In this document: positions 11,190 to 22,809 of the stretch, one piece after another | Layout: each line of letters starts with the position of its first letter | How positions within the stretch are numbered: the stretch's first letter is position 1 | Origin: Falciphora oryzae | Taxonomy: Eukaryota; Ascomycota; Sordariomycetes; Magnaporthales; Magnaporthaceae | NCBI GenBank assembly: GCA_000733355.1 | Contig: JNVV01000032.1 | Span: forward strand, 329,134-393,133 | Reading direction: 5' to 3' | Length of the DNA: 64,000 nucleotides | Notes under the pieces: generated by a model | Databases searched by the model: none | Seen by the model: only the letters and a program-made list of their open reading frames with translations | Told to the model about the DNA's origin: nothing | Program-made: the position numbers and the translations under genes

Positions 11190-11822
11190 TTACCAGAAGC
11201 ACTTACAGTTGTTGATGGGGCCCGGGAGGCTGACACCACCGCTACCAGGGTTGGTGTACCAGAACTCGCCGGAGCTAGTGTAGAGAATACAAGTCGTCCC
11301 TGAATGGGAGGAGAGAGGGGGGATAAATCAGCATCACGGTTTTAAACACGGCAGTAGTATCGCCTGGGCGACGCGAGAAAAGATGATGGCTTACTCGTTC
11401 CCGGGCCGACAGAGCGGACCTGTCCAGAAGTCCACAAGGTGGGAGACCCCGACTTCATCTGGTTCCATTCCGAGCTATCGAACTCGTGGTACCAGCAGGG
11501 GCTGACCCAGTTGCTGCAAAGACGCGGGATAATTAGCCCATCAGATCTTCACGACAATAGTACGGAAATGATGTATTGTGTAAACGTACCTGTTCTCGCA
11601 AGTGTAGATGGAGAACTCCGGGTACCGCTTGGCGATCTTGGGCGCCTTCCAGTTATTGTCGGCCTTCCACTTGGCAAGCGAGGCTTCATAGGCGGCAACG
11701 TCGGCCGCGTTATCGCGGTCCAGCAGGGCGGCAGGCTGCGCAGGTCCGGAAGGGGCAGCAACTCCGCCTTGAATAAAGGTGAGGGCGGCGCCGAGGGAGG
11801 CGAGGGAAAATGAGGCCTTCAT
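11190..11822 (-). CDS. small secreted Cys-containing protein
   Basis: Three exons, 11822-11590, 11513-11395 and 11299-11190 (donors GTACGT and GTAAGC, acceptors TGCAG and TTCAG), give 153 aa. Residues 1 to about 22 (MKASFSLASLGAALTFIQGG) are a signal peptide. The mature chain has a charged helical part ending near KRYPEF, with a possible KR processing site. It then has a Cys- and aromatic-rich part: YTCEN, VSPCWYHEF, TTCILYTSSGEFWY and a terminal NNCKCFW. No domain was recognised; it is an effector- or antimicrobial-type small secreted protein by features only. A GTAAGT sits in the last codons, so the 3' end could be spliced differently. Confidence 0.65.
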
Positions 11823-12625
11823 GATGAAGAAGTGGAATCTGTTGAGGTCTGTGTGGTGGTTTTTCTGAGTGAAGAAGGGGGCTTGCTTACTCTGAGCTTC
11901 CTGGGGAGCAGACGCGTAGAGAAACACTGGGCAGAGTGGGCTTTGTCCGTTTATTTATACTGATATCTTCACATGAAGAGCGCGCAGGGGCCCAACCAGG
12001 AGCATAGTCAAAGCTGTTATGTCAAGCTCATTGGACCTCGATGTATTGCCTCTATGGCAGATTTACCCAATATACTTCAGATCGCATACTAGCTTGAGGC
12101 TAGGTACTTGTTTACAAGCTAAAGATTCCGGAGTTATCAGCTGTGCCAGGGCTGAAAAAGAAGGCTGGCTGGCATGCGGAACCTGCACCCCGGCTGAGGG
12201 GGAGAAGCAACATGGACGCTGGGTAAGCACCCACTCTCCACGATTGGCGACGTCTAGTGGTCAGGTCGTATAGACCCCATTGGGGCATCAGTAAGGCAGC
12301 CATCTACGTTCTGAGCCGAGGACTACCATGTGCGAGTGGAGGAGTTCCTGGGGTTGATTGTGGTTGTGGGCAAAGGGGCTCAGGGGCGATGGGACAACAT
12401 GATTGATAGACTATGGCGTCTCACGTAATACCGGTGGCTGGTGGCGCAAAGTCTGGTCGGTGGCTGCGCTTACAAGCGACAGTTGATGGAGAACCCCAAC
12501 TATTCGAATTACCAAATCACATACTGGGTCATAATCGGGGCGTGATGCAAAGTTCATATTGTGAAGGGTGGACAGGCCGGCAACTGCAAAAGGCGAAACG
12601 CGGACAAGAGAAAATCGGCGAAAAC

Positions 12626-12709
12626 GAGAAGGGGGCGAGGGTAGACGAGGAGGGGGCGAGGATAGACGAGAAGGGGGCGAGGATAGACGAGAAGGGGGCG
12701 AGGATAGAA
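12626..12709. repeat. 21-bp minisatellite, four units
   Basis: Four tandem 21-bp units of the form GAGAAGGGGGCGAGGATAGAC, with one or two substitutions in the first two units. Open frames across it on both strands are repetitive artefacts. Confidence 0.85.
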
Positions 12710-13812
12710 AGACTGGAAATAGAGGGAAGAGGACTTTATTCGAATGAGCTTGGTAATTATTGCCTAGGTACCTATGTCGCGGTGACAAAGCATTATGCGA
12801 GTGGGTGGCGCGGCACAGCATTGGGCAATGCATGCGCCACAAGGCATTATAATTAATTCACCAACAGAAGGCTCCCTCGGCTGCTGTAGCTGATAATTCG
12901 ACCATGCAGAACCACACAACCACCTGAGTTAACTATCGCAACCCCGGGGCACCTCCACACTAGAGGGTCTGCCGTGGTGTCGGACATAATGCTTACTGCA
13001 GGGCCGCAAAAGCTTGATTTAACGGCGCCTCTGGGTAGGTAGGTATCTGCATACCAAACATGCGTCTTATTGGATCAGTTTCCTGTTGCCTGGAATGTGG
13101 ATGTCTGCAGACGCCACAATATCTAGATATTGGCCCCGGCGAAAGCCTCAAGTCGCCATCCATCCACACCGCTTTATAATTTCAAGCCACGACGAGATTT
13201 TTCGTATTCCAGGAACCAGACGAATTCTGAAAGGTGGCAGGCAGCACCGTCATCGGCATATTATCTGATTTCCAAACTCTTTGTAATTCGCGAGACGACT
13301 TTAGCACGAATGATTACCAGCACGTGTAGAGGGCAAGAGGGATGGGGGCGGCCAAACGCCTCGGGCTGGTGAGCCTCGGGTGCGGCGCCGCTTGGGCTGC
13401 TGTTACGATCGTGAAGCTAAGCTGTGAGACGTTGCGGGGATCACTGGCAGGGAGGAGGTGGTTCGGCACACCTGAGCCGAGAGGGTATTTCCCATACATG
13501 CCAAGGGCAATGGACGGGGGAGCAAACGCCACGCCCGGGGATAACAATTGAGCTGCCTTCTGCCGGCCGATCTTGGCGAGATCCCAAATCGGACAGTCCG
13601 CTCCAGCGCTCCCTCCTTGAGGCCGTCGGGTCTGCAGCTTGGATTGACAGTGTGTAGTTGCCGCTAACGTGTAACGACCAGGCCAGCGCTGATGGCGCGT
13701 CCCTTCCGGTCTAGGGCGTCAGCCCTGTCGCTCAAAGACCGCACCAACATAGAAATGAATGCGATCGGCGGGCCCGGCAGGCTCGCCCGGACTCGATTCC
13801 AATAGCTCGCTA

Positions 13813-13943
13813 TCCCCTTGAGCGCTGTTGAGTGCCCGTCCGCAGATCTTCCTCTCTCAATCAATCACGAATCTTTATCAGGGATAAATTCTGGAGACGT
13901 ATTCCTGTTTTGGCAGTCGGGCACTCAACGGCACTCAAGGGGA
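13813..13943. repeat. short inverted repeat (26-bp arms, 79-bp loop)
   Basis: 13813-13838 and 13918-13943 are reverse complements at 24 of 26 positions (TCCCCTTGAG...GAGTGCCCG). Such spacing can be a small MITE or a cruciform-forming site. No target duplication was identified. Confidence 0.65.
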
Positions 13944-14465
13944 TGGACCAGAGTGCCAGGGGCAAGCGGCCTATCCGCGGCTTGATTGCCCGTTGTTTGG
14001 CTAGGCGCGACATTACCACCACAGCTCACCGGTGCTCAGGGGGAAGCAAGATGCAAGGTCCCAAGCCGGGGACTCTGGGGGCGTTGGCTCGGAGCCAGGT
14101 TCCGAGAAGGTCTGTCAGGGGCGATGCACTACACGCCAAAGTCTGGCTCGAAAAACCCTACTTGCTCTTTCTGGCTAGCATACCAAGCAAGAGGATCTCC
14201 AAACTTAATTCTTGCTTGCTTTCCATGACGGGTCGGGGTGGGCGCGTATGGAGGCCGATGCGACTTTTCTCGAAACAAAAAGGGAGACTGTGGTCGCGAT
14301 CCCCTTCGACAGCCCACCTGCCCACTCGTCGGTTTGCGCATCGAACATGCATCTACAGAGTCCTGTCTCGATCCCCGCCTCCTCTCGGTCTCGCCTCGGG
14401 TTAGACGAGCCCAACAGCAATACACTCCCGCCTTTGGGCGCCGAGGACGCACAGCGCCCGGCAAG

Positions 14466-15690
14466 ATGAGCTCCTCTCGGAAAATCGTGTCTCAGTTCGT
14501 CATCGCCACCCTGGTGCTGAACACCATCGCAGTCAGCCTGCGGCTCTATGTTCGCCTGGCCATGACCAAGTCGGCGGGCTATGACGACTGGGCGCTGGTG
14601 CTGGCGTTTGTGAGCCTCCCGTCCTTTCTCCGCGGCCGCGCGCTTTCCTGTACTGACACGAGCGACGAGGCATCAGGTCTCGCTTGTCCTTTACTGCACC
14701 ACGACGTGGGTGGCCATTGCCCAGGGCTATGCCGCGACCGATCCTAGCGAGATCCGTGATCGAGTCATGGGGATAAAGGTACCATGCGGTTTCGACAAGT
14801 TCCTTGATGACGCTCTGCCTGCTTCGGACCGCTGACCTTGAGCGCAGTTCTTTATAATCTCGTCACTCCTCTACCTCCTCACCCTCTGTCTCACCAAGAT
14901 CAGCTCGACATTGGTGCTCTACCGGCTGGCCATCATGCACCGGCCCATCAGGCGTCTCCTCGAGGTCACCGCCGCCATCATTCTAGTCTGGTGCACCGTC
15001 GCGGCCGTGCTCGTCGGGCTCCAGTGCCGCCCTCTGTCGATAGTGTGGGGCGAGACGCCCATGAGCGAAGGAACTTGCCTGTCTCCCGACACCCTGTCGC
15101 AAATTGGCCTCTCCATATCGGCTATGGACATCGCCACCGCCTTCTTGCTTGCCGTAGTGCCGGTCTTTCTGCTGCGTGGAGTCCAGCTTCCAGCGAATAT
15201 GAAGGTCTCTGTCATCCTCCTCCTCGGGCTCGGCACTCTGACCTCAATTATAACCGTGCTTCGGTTAAAGTCCCTAAACGACATGGCCACGCTTAGGACC
15301 GGGATTGACGCCAATGCCGATGATTTATATCTGGTGACCTACATCTGGTTAGTGGCGATGACTTTCCCGCACTCCTCCGTCTCTAGAAATCTCATGCGTT
15401 TCTGGCAGTATGCTAACATGTACAACAGCAGCGTTCCAGAGGTGGGACTAGCCCTATTCACAGCAGCGCTTGTGGCGCTGCCCCCGCTCGTAAGACTGAT
15501 GTTTAGGCGCGGGCACGGCTCCCCGGGCGACTCGAGAAGGAAGAACGCGCAGAGATCGCGGGCAAACACGGGGCCCAGTATTGCTCTGCATGACGGGCCG
15601 GGTCGGAGTGACGGGTCCCGCTCCAGCAGCCAGGAGAACATGATACGCGATGGACATGTGACCAAAGAAACAAGCCATGAAGCTAGATAG
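14466..15690 (+). CDS. Pth11-like / rhodopsin-domain seven-TM membrane protein
   Basis: Four exons: 14466-14609, 14677-14778, 14848-15347 and 15429-15690. Donors are GTGAGC, GTACCA and GTTAGT; branch sites are CTGAC, CTGAC and GCTAAC. The product is 335 aa. It has about seven hydrophobic helices, the fungal rhodopsin-domain signature YDDWALVLAF after TM1, a LCLTKISSTLVLYRL-type TM3 and a Cys in the CRPLSIVW loop. The last intron is frame-preserving (81 bp, or 84 bp with the adjacent CAG) and removes a hydrophilic insert before VPEVGLALF, which is the conserved last-TM position. There is no CFEM domain. Family members include the Pth11 surface-sensing receptor, but most have no known ligand. 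The C-terminal ~75 residues are a polar cytosolic tail. Confidence 0.8.
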
Positions 15691-15826
15691 TCCAATGTTT
15701 GAACGATAGTGTCGACACGGAAGACATCCAAGGAGACTGTGTGCGAGCAGATCATGGATGTGTATTTTGAGAAGCTGATCTAAGCGAGTGAAACATAGTC
15801 CCGAAGCTCAATTATCCCCCTACGCA

Positions 15827-16867
15827 TCACCTCCTTCTCTGCCAGTACCATACACCAACCGCAACTGCAGCGATGGTGGACGAGGCGATGGTGACCAGGA
15901 TGCGGGTTGTCTTCTGGACTGCCGGTCCCACAAACTTCTCTGCGGCCACGTGGAAGTCGGCCATGGCGTTTACTCGGGGGTAAGGCTCCTCCGGGATCTC
16001 TTCACTTCCCAGGAACGTGCAGATCTCCTCCCAGCCGAAGCCCCCGTCCAGGTCTAGGATCAGCAGCCTCTCAGGGGGCACGAGGGCCTTGACAGCCGCA
16101 TTGCTGTTCGTTCGCAGATGGGTAAGCGGCCACGCTCAAGCGAGGTAAGTAGAAAAAGGCCATCACCACTCACTATTTGATGTAGTTCTTCTCCAGGACC
16201 TGGTTGAAGCCGGGCTCGCCGGGCTCGAGGCCGTCGGACCACCTGTGCGTCATGGCCCCGAACATGGCCGCGAGGTTGTCGATGAAGCTGTCAAAGTACC
16301 GGGCTATCGACAGCGGCGGCTTCCCGAGCTTGACGTGGTAGGCGCCCAGCGAGCCCGAGATGGACTTGGCCCACGAGGCGGGGGAGCGCTGCGTTAGGAT
16401 GAACTTGACGTCGGGGTCATCCAGGTATGCCTCTACGATGCTGGGGCAGAGGTAGCAGGGGCTTTCTACCACGCACTTTTTGGGTTCGTTGGGAGAACGT
16501 CAGCCTAAAGATGGGAATAAAAAAAAGGGAGTGGGCGCTTCGATGCTCACGTCATAGCCGGCAAACAACCTGTCAAACTCGGGACGGCCAAACGGGCGGT
16601 CGCTCTTGTTGGCGATGATGCCCTCCTGCAGCGTCCTCATCTGAGAGCTGTTGAAGAGCAGCTCCGAGATGTGAAAGGGGCGGTAGCCCAGCGTCTTTAG
16701 GGCCAGCCATAGCCCAACAGTCCCCGTCCTGCGGATTTTGCGCGTTGATCAGCTTGGGCCCAAGAGGGGATTTGGTGACGCTTCTCATACCGGCTCGCGC
16801 CCAGACCGATGATCTTCATCGGCTGGCTCTCCACGGGTGCAGGAAGCTTATCTACCAGGCGAGACAT
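15827..16867 (-). CDS. sulfotransferase-like P-loop protein with C-terminal membrane anchor
   Basis: Four exons, 16867-16791, 16728-16551, 16475-16174 and 16103-15827, give 277 aa. Residues about 19-35 (KIIGLGASRTGTVGLWLAL) resemble the PAPS-binding 5'-phosphosulfate loop of the fungal sulfotransferase family. VKFILTQRSPASWAKSI resembles the 3'-phosphate-binding region with its Arg and Ser. FHISELLF and GYDCVVESPCYL fit the substrate-side region. The last ~25 residues contain a hydrophobic helix (ILVTIASSTIAAVAVGVWYW) followed by QRRR, suggesting tail anchoring. Related fungal proteins are often annotated only as P-loop hydrolases; the substrate is unknown. The stop lies 136 bp from the stop of the convergent Pth11-like gene. 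Confidence 0.72.
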
Positions 16868-17685
16868 ATTTACGAATGTGTTCTGTGGTATGTAGGGAGG
16901 CGGGCAAGGGATGGTCAGATGTCGCTCCGTTTTCCCGACTCCGGGAACAGACGGGCAGGAGAGAGTTTTATCCCCACTGTGTGTCGGTATCACGGCCTTC
17001 TTGGAAAATTTGCTGGCAAGGTGAGCTCCGTTAGACGCCCCTCGAGTGCCCCACGGGGGGACCCGACCCGACGGGAGATACGAAGACTTGGAGGCCGACT
17101 CGCGCATGCATCTCTGTGTGGATCTCTCGAATGCCTAGGCGGCAGTTCCTTAGCACAAGAGGCCTCTGGCGGTGCGCGTCTAGGGGCCATCCCCGCAGCG
17201 GCGACTGACACGCCGGGGTTCGCTACTGGTTGATTGCGACTCAGGCGAACCCGCCCGCCTCTGGGATATCTCCTGGATGCGACGATACGGTGTAGGCAAT
17301 CGGATATGGACGCGTTCTATTTGCGACGTAATGGGATGGTTGATGCCATCACAAGATCCTGATATCCCCCTGAGGGGTTCGAGGGCGGCCATTCCGAACT
17401 CGGCAGGAGGGGCAGCCCTGGATCAATTGGCTCTGGCGGGGCACCAAGCAGTCGGTTTTTGGCGCTTTCTGGTGGCTTCACCGGACAAGGCATCCATTGG
17501 AAGCCGCGTATGCTTTCAGGGGCATGTAATCCGGATGAACTCGTTGCTTCCTCGAGATTGGGGTTGACGCGGCCCTCAAAAAGGAACCAAGAGCCAGCAC
17601 GACTTGGAGTTCCTTGCGTCTGCTAAGGTTTACTGCGATTTGGTGATTTGGTGCCAGACGAGCAACCGAGCCAAAAAGGGAAAAC
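16868..17685. other. divergent promoter region (sulfotransferase-like / GT1)
   Basis: 818 bp between two divergent starts. No additional gene was recognised. Confidence 0.45.
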
Positions 17686-19050
17686 ATGCCTGATCATTCG
17701 GCCGAGAACGGCACAGCGGCGCCGCCGAGGACGAGACCGCTGCGCTTCCTCATCCACACCTTCTCCGCCACCGGCCATGTCCTCCCCGTGCAGGCCGTCG
17801 CCCAGGAGCTGGTCCGCCGCGGCCACGACGTCGTCTGGGTGACCGCGCCGGCCCAGGAGCCGCGCGTCGTAGCGTCCGGCGCGCGCTTCATCCCCGCCTC
17901 GCGCTGCTCCGCCGTCGACGTGCGCATGGAGACCGCCGAGGCCAGCACGATCGAGGAGGCCGCCGGCGTCCTGTTCGCAGACCGCCTCGAGGCGCAGGTG
18001 GCCGACCTCCGCGCCGCGCTGCTCGCCCTGAAAGCAGCAGACGGCTGGCGGCCCGACTACGTGCTCAACGACGCGCTGCCCCACGGCGTCGCCGCCCTCG
18101 CCGAGCTGGGCGAGATCCCGGCGCCTTACGCCACCCTCGGCGTCGTCCCGCTCTACATCCCCAACGTGGACCCCGAGGGCAGCCCCGTCGCGCACCCGGC
18201 CCGGTCGGCGCTCGGCACCCTGCTCAGCATGCCGCAGTTCGCGCTGCCCGTCGTCAACCCGCAGAGGGCGCAGCTCGGGCTCCCGCCGCTGGGCGTCCGG
18301 GACGCGTTCGCGTACAGTCCCGCGCTGCACATCCAGGCGTCGTGCCCGTCGCTGGAGCACTGCACCCCGGGGGTCGAGCCGGCGCTGTTTCCGGGTGCTG
18401 CGCGGCAGCCCCGCGTGCACTTTGTCGGCCCCTTGGTGTCGCGGCCAGTCGCGAGCGGCGGCAGCCCGGCCTTGCCGGCGTGGTGGGACGAGATGTGCGC
18501 GCACGGCTGCGTCGTGGGCATCACGCAGGGCACGTACGCCATGGACCCGACCGCGCTGATCATCCCCGCGATCCGGGCGCTGCGGGACGACAAGAAGATC
18601 CTGATGGTGGTGGTGCACAAGTACGCGGATGAGGTGTTAAAGGCGGCCGAGGAGGTCGATGTTAGTGGCGCCCTGACGAACGTCCGCGTCGCGCCGTGGA
18701 TCCCGTACGACCTGCTGCTGCCTAGATGCAGGGTTCTGGTCACAAACGGCGGCTACGGGAGCGTGACGCAGGCGCTCTCGCACGGCGTGCCGCTGGTCTG
18801 CGCTGGTACTTCAGAGGATAAGAAAGATACGGCGGCGCGGGTGGTGGCGGTTGGCGCGGGGCTCGACCTTGAGACCGACAGGCCCTCGGTCGATGGAGTC
18901 CGGGATGCTGTGAGCCAGGTCATCGACGACCCGAGCTATAGGGAAAAGGCTGCGGCTCTTGGCAAGGAGCTTAATGGTCTCGGAGGCGCTGGGAAGGCCT
19001 GTGACTTGTTGGTGAGGGCTGTGGAGGAGCTTGTTGCGGGCAAACAATAG
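17686..19050 (+). CDS. GT1-family UDP-glycosyltransferase
   Basis: Intronless 454-aa protein. The N-terminal Rossmann half has a conserved FLIHTFSATGHVLPVQAVAQ segment (residues about 21-40) with the catalytic-type His in GHV. The C-terminal half has the donor-binding region, VAPWIPYDLLLPRCRVLVTNGGYGSVTQALSHGVPLV (about 335-375). In that motif the usual HGG is TNGG (His to Asn), and the later DQ pair reads EDKKDTA, so nucleotide-sugar specificity or activity may differ. It resembles bacterial MGT-like and fungal sterol- or metabolite-glycosyltransferases. It has no signal peptide, so it is probably cytosolic. The DMATS remnant lies only about 120 bp downstream (convergent), which may indicate a tailoring enzyme of a small metabolite locus. 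Confidence 0.82.
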   Translation: MPDHSAENGTAAPPRTRPLRFLIHTFSATGHVLPVQAVAQELVRRGHDVVWVTAPAQEPRVVASGARFIPASRCSAVDVRMETAEASTIEEAAGVLFADRLEAQVADLRAALLALKAADGWRPDYVLNDALPHGVAALAELGEIPAPYATLGVVPLYIPNVDPEGSPVAHPARSALGTLLSMPQFALPVVNPQRAQLGLPPLGVRDAFAYSPALHIQASCPSLEHCTPGVEPALFPGAARQPRVHFVGPLVSRPVASGGSPALPAWWDEMCAHGCVVGITQGTYAMDPTALIIPAIRALRDDKKILMVVVHKYADEVLKAAEEVDVSGALTNVRVAPWIPYDLLLPRCRVLVTNGGYGSVTQALSHGVPLVCAGTSEDKKDTAARVVAVGAGLDLETDRPSVDGVRDAVSQVIDDPSYREKAAALGKELNGLGGAGKACDLLVRAVEELVAGKQ

Positions 19051-19167
19051 ACAATAATTATAGACAAATAGAGATTTTTCTAGCGCTCGATCTCTGAGAC
19101 ATCCTGCTGCATTTTTGCACTCCTTCCTCAACGCCACGCCCTTCTTTTCTTGGTAGGCCTAGCTACA

Positions 19168-20364
19168 CTAGGCGGCACCCCCCAGAGACAGTGGAGCGCA
19201 TGCCACTAGGAGTAGAGCTTGCGAAATCTCCAGCATGGCCTTCTCGTAGTTGCTCATCTTGTCGTCCGACCGCCTGCTGGCAAAAAAGGGCTTGAGCCCG
19301 TCAAGCGCCTCGACGTCGCCCTTGGCGAAGAACTGCGGGCAGACGTAGACCTTTGGCGTGGGCGTCCTCCCGCAGCCCAGCGTGTAGTAGAAGCCCGGCT
19401 CGCGCGGCCGGCCGACTCGGTGGGCAGGGCGTCCGGGGCGCCCTCCAGAAAGGTGCGCCAAAAGTCCCTGAGGTCGTCGAGCGCCTCGCCCGACATGTCG
19501 AGGCGCCCGCCCATGGTGATGCAGTCCATCAGGTACTCGAGCGTCGTGTGCCGCGACCGCACGTAGATCTTGATGCGGGCTCCCTGAGTGGGCGCCAGGC
19601 AGTCGATGGCCAGGATGCCCATCTCGGACTCGTACTTGAGTGTGCCCTCGCGCAGAAAGTCCAGCAGCCCGTCGGCGCCTAGTGTCTTCAGCTGCGCCGC
19701 GGGCAGCGACGTGACGGCCCGCTCGACCAGCTCAGGGTTGCTAATGCCCAGCTCCTCGGCCTTGAGCCCCGGGTAGATGTACGCCTTCATGACGGGGCCC
19801 GCCTTCTCGAGGTCCAGCGTCACGACGGTGCCAGCCTTGGGCGTCGTCTCCTCGACAAACCGGCCCTTCGTCCGGGCGCTGCGGTCGCCGGGGAGGGGCA
19901 GGATGTGGCGGGTGAAGTGGCAGTACCACTCCAGGTCGAGCCCGGGACGAGCCCCTGGCCGCGCAGCTTGGCGATCCAGTCGTTGGTCGCGTGCCTGTTC
20001 AGGGGGTCAAGGGCGGTGCCGGCGTGCGGGCCGATGGGCTCGAACGAGTACCGCACCACGGCGGTGCTGTCGTCCGGCCCCCACTCCCAGCTGAAGCCGA
20101 TGGGGGCTGAGTCCGGCATGCCGGGGCTCCACCACCGCCTCGGGTTCCCGTCAACGTCTGGCCGCGGGCCGAGCTCGGGGCGGCGGAGAGGGAGTAGAAG
20201 CTGAGCTCGCGGTACTGGTCAGCCGCCGAGTAGCCGGCGTGCTTGAGCAGCTTGGCAAAAAGGCGCCCCGTTTTGTCCCACCAGAACTGCAAGTCTTGGC
20301 TCCTGAAGCGGAGGACAGAGTTGAGGAGGCCCCAGGGCTCATGGGTTTCTATCATATCTCCCAT
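19168..20364 (-). pseudogene. DMATS-type aromatic prenyltransferase, frameshifted
   Basis: About 399 codons of homology spread over three reading frames. The first frame carries PWGLLNSVLRFRSQDLQFWW to YRELSFYSLSA. The second begins at LGPRPDVDG and carries GFSWEWGPDDSTAVVRYSFEPIG. The third runs from LEWYCHFTRHILPLPG through TLDLEKAGPVMKAYIYPGLK. Reading then returns to the starting phase for GFYYTLGCGRTPTPKVYVCPQF and YEKAMLEI to the stop. These segments are colinear with the dimethylallyltryptophan synthase family (ABBA prenyltransferases of indole pathways). Shifts fall near 20172-20185, 19937-19950 and 19398-19414. Each behaves as one missing base in a G/C run, and no intron borders exist there. 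It is therefore a recent pseudogene or carries clustered sequencing errors. Confidence 0.75.
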
Positions 20365-22809
20365 CTTACAGCTGCTCCCATTGCTCGAAGTTTCTCCAAA
20401 TGCTGCGGTATCGAAACCAAGGCTGTGAAAAGAACTTCAACACAGAACAGCTCTAAGAACATAGATACATTCCTACGTGGCAGCTGCGCTCAACCCCAAG
20501 AGATATGTACTCGTGACTCTGCCCGAAGCGAAGACTGCTGTCGCCATCGACCCACCCACTCCATTATCCCACTTGACCCCAGAGTGTATGGGGCAGATAA
20601 GTTCACCCGTGACTTCCCCATATTGCTGCCGAGGTGATCCTATCGCGTGCTCACTTGAAGGGGGATACGGGTGAGCGTGCCGTCTACGGGATGGTGATAC
20701 CCTCACGGGGGCCCTTCCAGCACGTCGGATATCAGAAGGTGGCGTAACCGAGCTTTCGGCTGTGGAGGTCGTCTCCCTCATCCGGAAACTTGCCGATCGC
20801 GCGTGGGAGAGATAATCGAGGGAGATGTACGGGTGGCAGGGTGACCCTGGGAGGCCCTGAAGCGATGTGGCCCCTCGGTCCTGGGACTGTGATCAATCTG
20901 ATCCTTCTCTTCTCGAAGCCGGCCCTATCTCTCGAGATCTGGGAGGGCCACGTGAGCTACGCAGCCTGGTGCGGTGCCTGATTCCTCACACCAAGAAGCG
21001 TTAGAGAAACCGACACATCCCCGTTGTTGATGCGTCGCCGAGGAGGAGCATTGGTAGATTGGACGAGTCAGAGGCTGCTTGCATGCTGGGAGTTGCTTCC
21101 TTGCCCCCGCAGCGAATGTTCCCCAGAGGGCATAGCCAAGACGACTCAAGCATTGGGGCTCGACGGGCTAAATTTTAACGACATTCGAGTGCGGGGTCCT
21201 CGTACAGTCCCTCAGTTTTGCTACCAGTTTGCACTTCCCCGTCCATGACAAGGCACTACCATTTATCTCCTCTCCACGGATCAAGACCGACAGCCAGCAC
21301 GCCGTTTACATCGGGCCTCTCTTGTCCGTGATCGGACGGCTGACTCGTGCCTGCAGAACGTAGAAGAACGTAGATAACTATGGAATAGATGGGATTTGAA
21401 CATCGTGGAAAATGTCGAATTCGCGCGCGTGGCTTGCCTCCTCCAAGAATCGTCTTTGACTTGAAGCATCACCAAGGCGAACCGAGGAGGCGGGAATGCG
21501 AACCCTTCCGGAAGATCACTATCCAGATAGGATATGGCCAAGGGGCCCAGTGAAAGGTGAGAGGCTGGAGAAGCTGGAATATATTTCCCCACCACCGCTG
21601 GGGCATAGCGTGCCCAGGCGTTTCCATAATTGCCCATATATTCATGAATAGCCACCGGTAATACAATCACAGCGTCTTAGCCTTGACACAACGTGCAGAC
21701 CATTAACAACTAGCAGCAAAATACGGGTGTTTGGTGCCCACTGCCCGAGACCACATTGACGGTCACGGCGCCGTCCAGAGGTTTCTACAATCGTGCGCTG
21801 GTTTAACGATCTTGTGGCAGAGGGGATACTAAGGTTTAAAGAGCGAGAGTTCAGCAAGAAGCTTCTGGATAATATACTTAATGATGTAACAAAGTCGAAA
21901 AGGTTACGTATTTATTCTCAGAGACTCGGACGTATCTGCCTATACGTTGCGTTGTTCTCACGACACTTCCCGAGAGGACTGGCTGCCAAAAGGGTTCGGT
22001 TGGGTTTTTTTTTAAACCGCTGGACTGGAGAGGTAAAAAGGCGTTTCTGCGACTAATTATTCATCCCATTGTGTCTACTTTACGTGACTCCCTGAGTTGA
22101 AAGTGAGATAAGATGCAGTCAGTGTCATAAGCGGGAATTTTGGGTGAGGCATAGCTGACAAATGCCAAGCATTTCTCTAAAAGCAACTTTATAATAACAA
22201 ATGAGCAGCTGCATGGCCAAGAAACTTGATAGTTGATTAGGTAATGGCATCAAGTTCCTCACGTTGGATCACATCTCAGCATGTATCTCAGGACCGACTT
22301 GGCAACGGGGTTTTGAAGACTCCGGCTCGGGCCCCTCGTCGAACCCGGCATTCCGCCAACGCGCACTCATCACTAGCGTCGGATTTAGGGACGCCCAAAC
22401 CCCGCAATATTTAAAAAGAACAAGGATTATCAAATGCGCGTGCCTTTGGGCTAAAGCACTTGGCGGCTCAACTGCTGAACCAGCGGCGATAGAGGCTAGC
22501 CATACCTCTTTGGCATCGGCGATAAGGAATAGCTGTGGCTGGAGTTCCCAGGCCTTTGCATTTCGCATGCGCTCTAACGGGAAATTACCCGCCTGCCTGC
22601 TTGGAACCTCCAGCGTGTAGTGCTGAGATGGATTTGTTCATGGATTATTATATATTGGGGGTAGGCTTTGCCGATAGCAGCACAAGTATTGGGCCCTTGG
22701 GCTCCATGCTCGGGAGCTAGCCTGAATCTACTCGTCAGCTAACACAAGCCCCAAGTTAATTCATCGACTCCCCGAGCGGCTACCGCCTCGTCTACCTCCA
22801 CCCCGCACC
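20365..22809. other. 2.4-kb intergenic region
   Basis: No supported gene. An AT-richer stretch around 21790-22060 has an 87-codon open frame with a charged helical look (about RWFNDLVAEGILRFKERE), but it lacks an ATG start, splice sites or a recognised domain. It could be a relic. Confidence 0.35.

Larger units (their letters stand above)
11823..14465. other. gene-poor intergenic region
   Basis: About 2.6 kb between the small secreted protein promoter and the Pth11-like gene. It contains the minisatellite at 12626-12709 and the inverted repeat at 13813-13943, listed separately. Open frames here lack domain or splice support. Confidence 0.4.

Noticed and set aside
12411..12842. Repeat-rich minus-strand frame with SSPPSRL units
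   Set aside because: It is a translation artefact of the 21-bp minisatellite.
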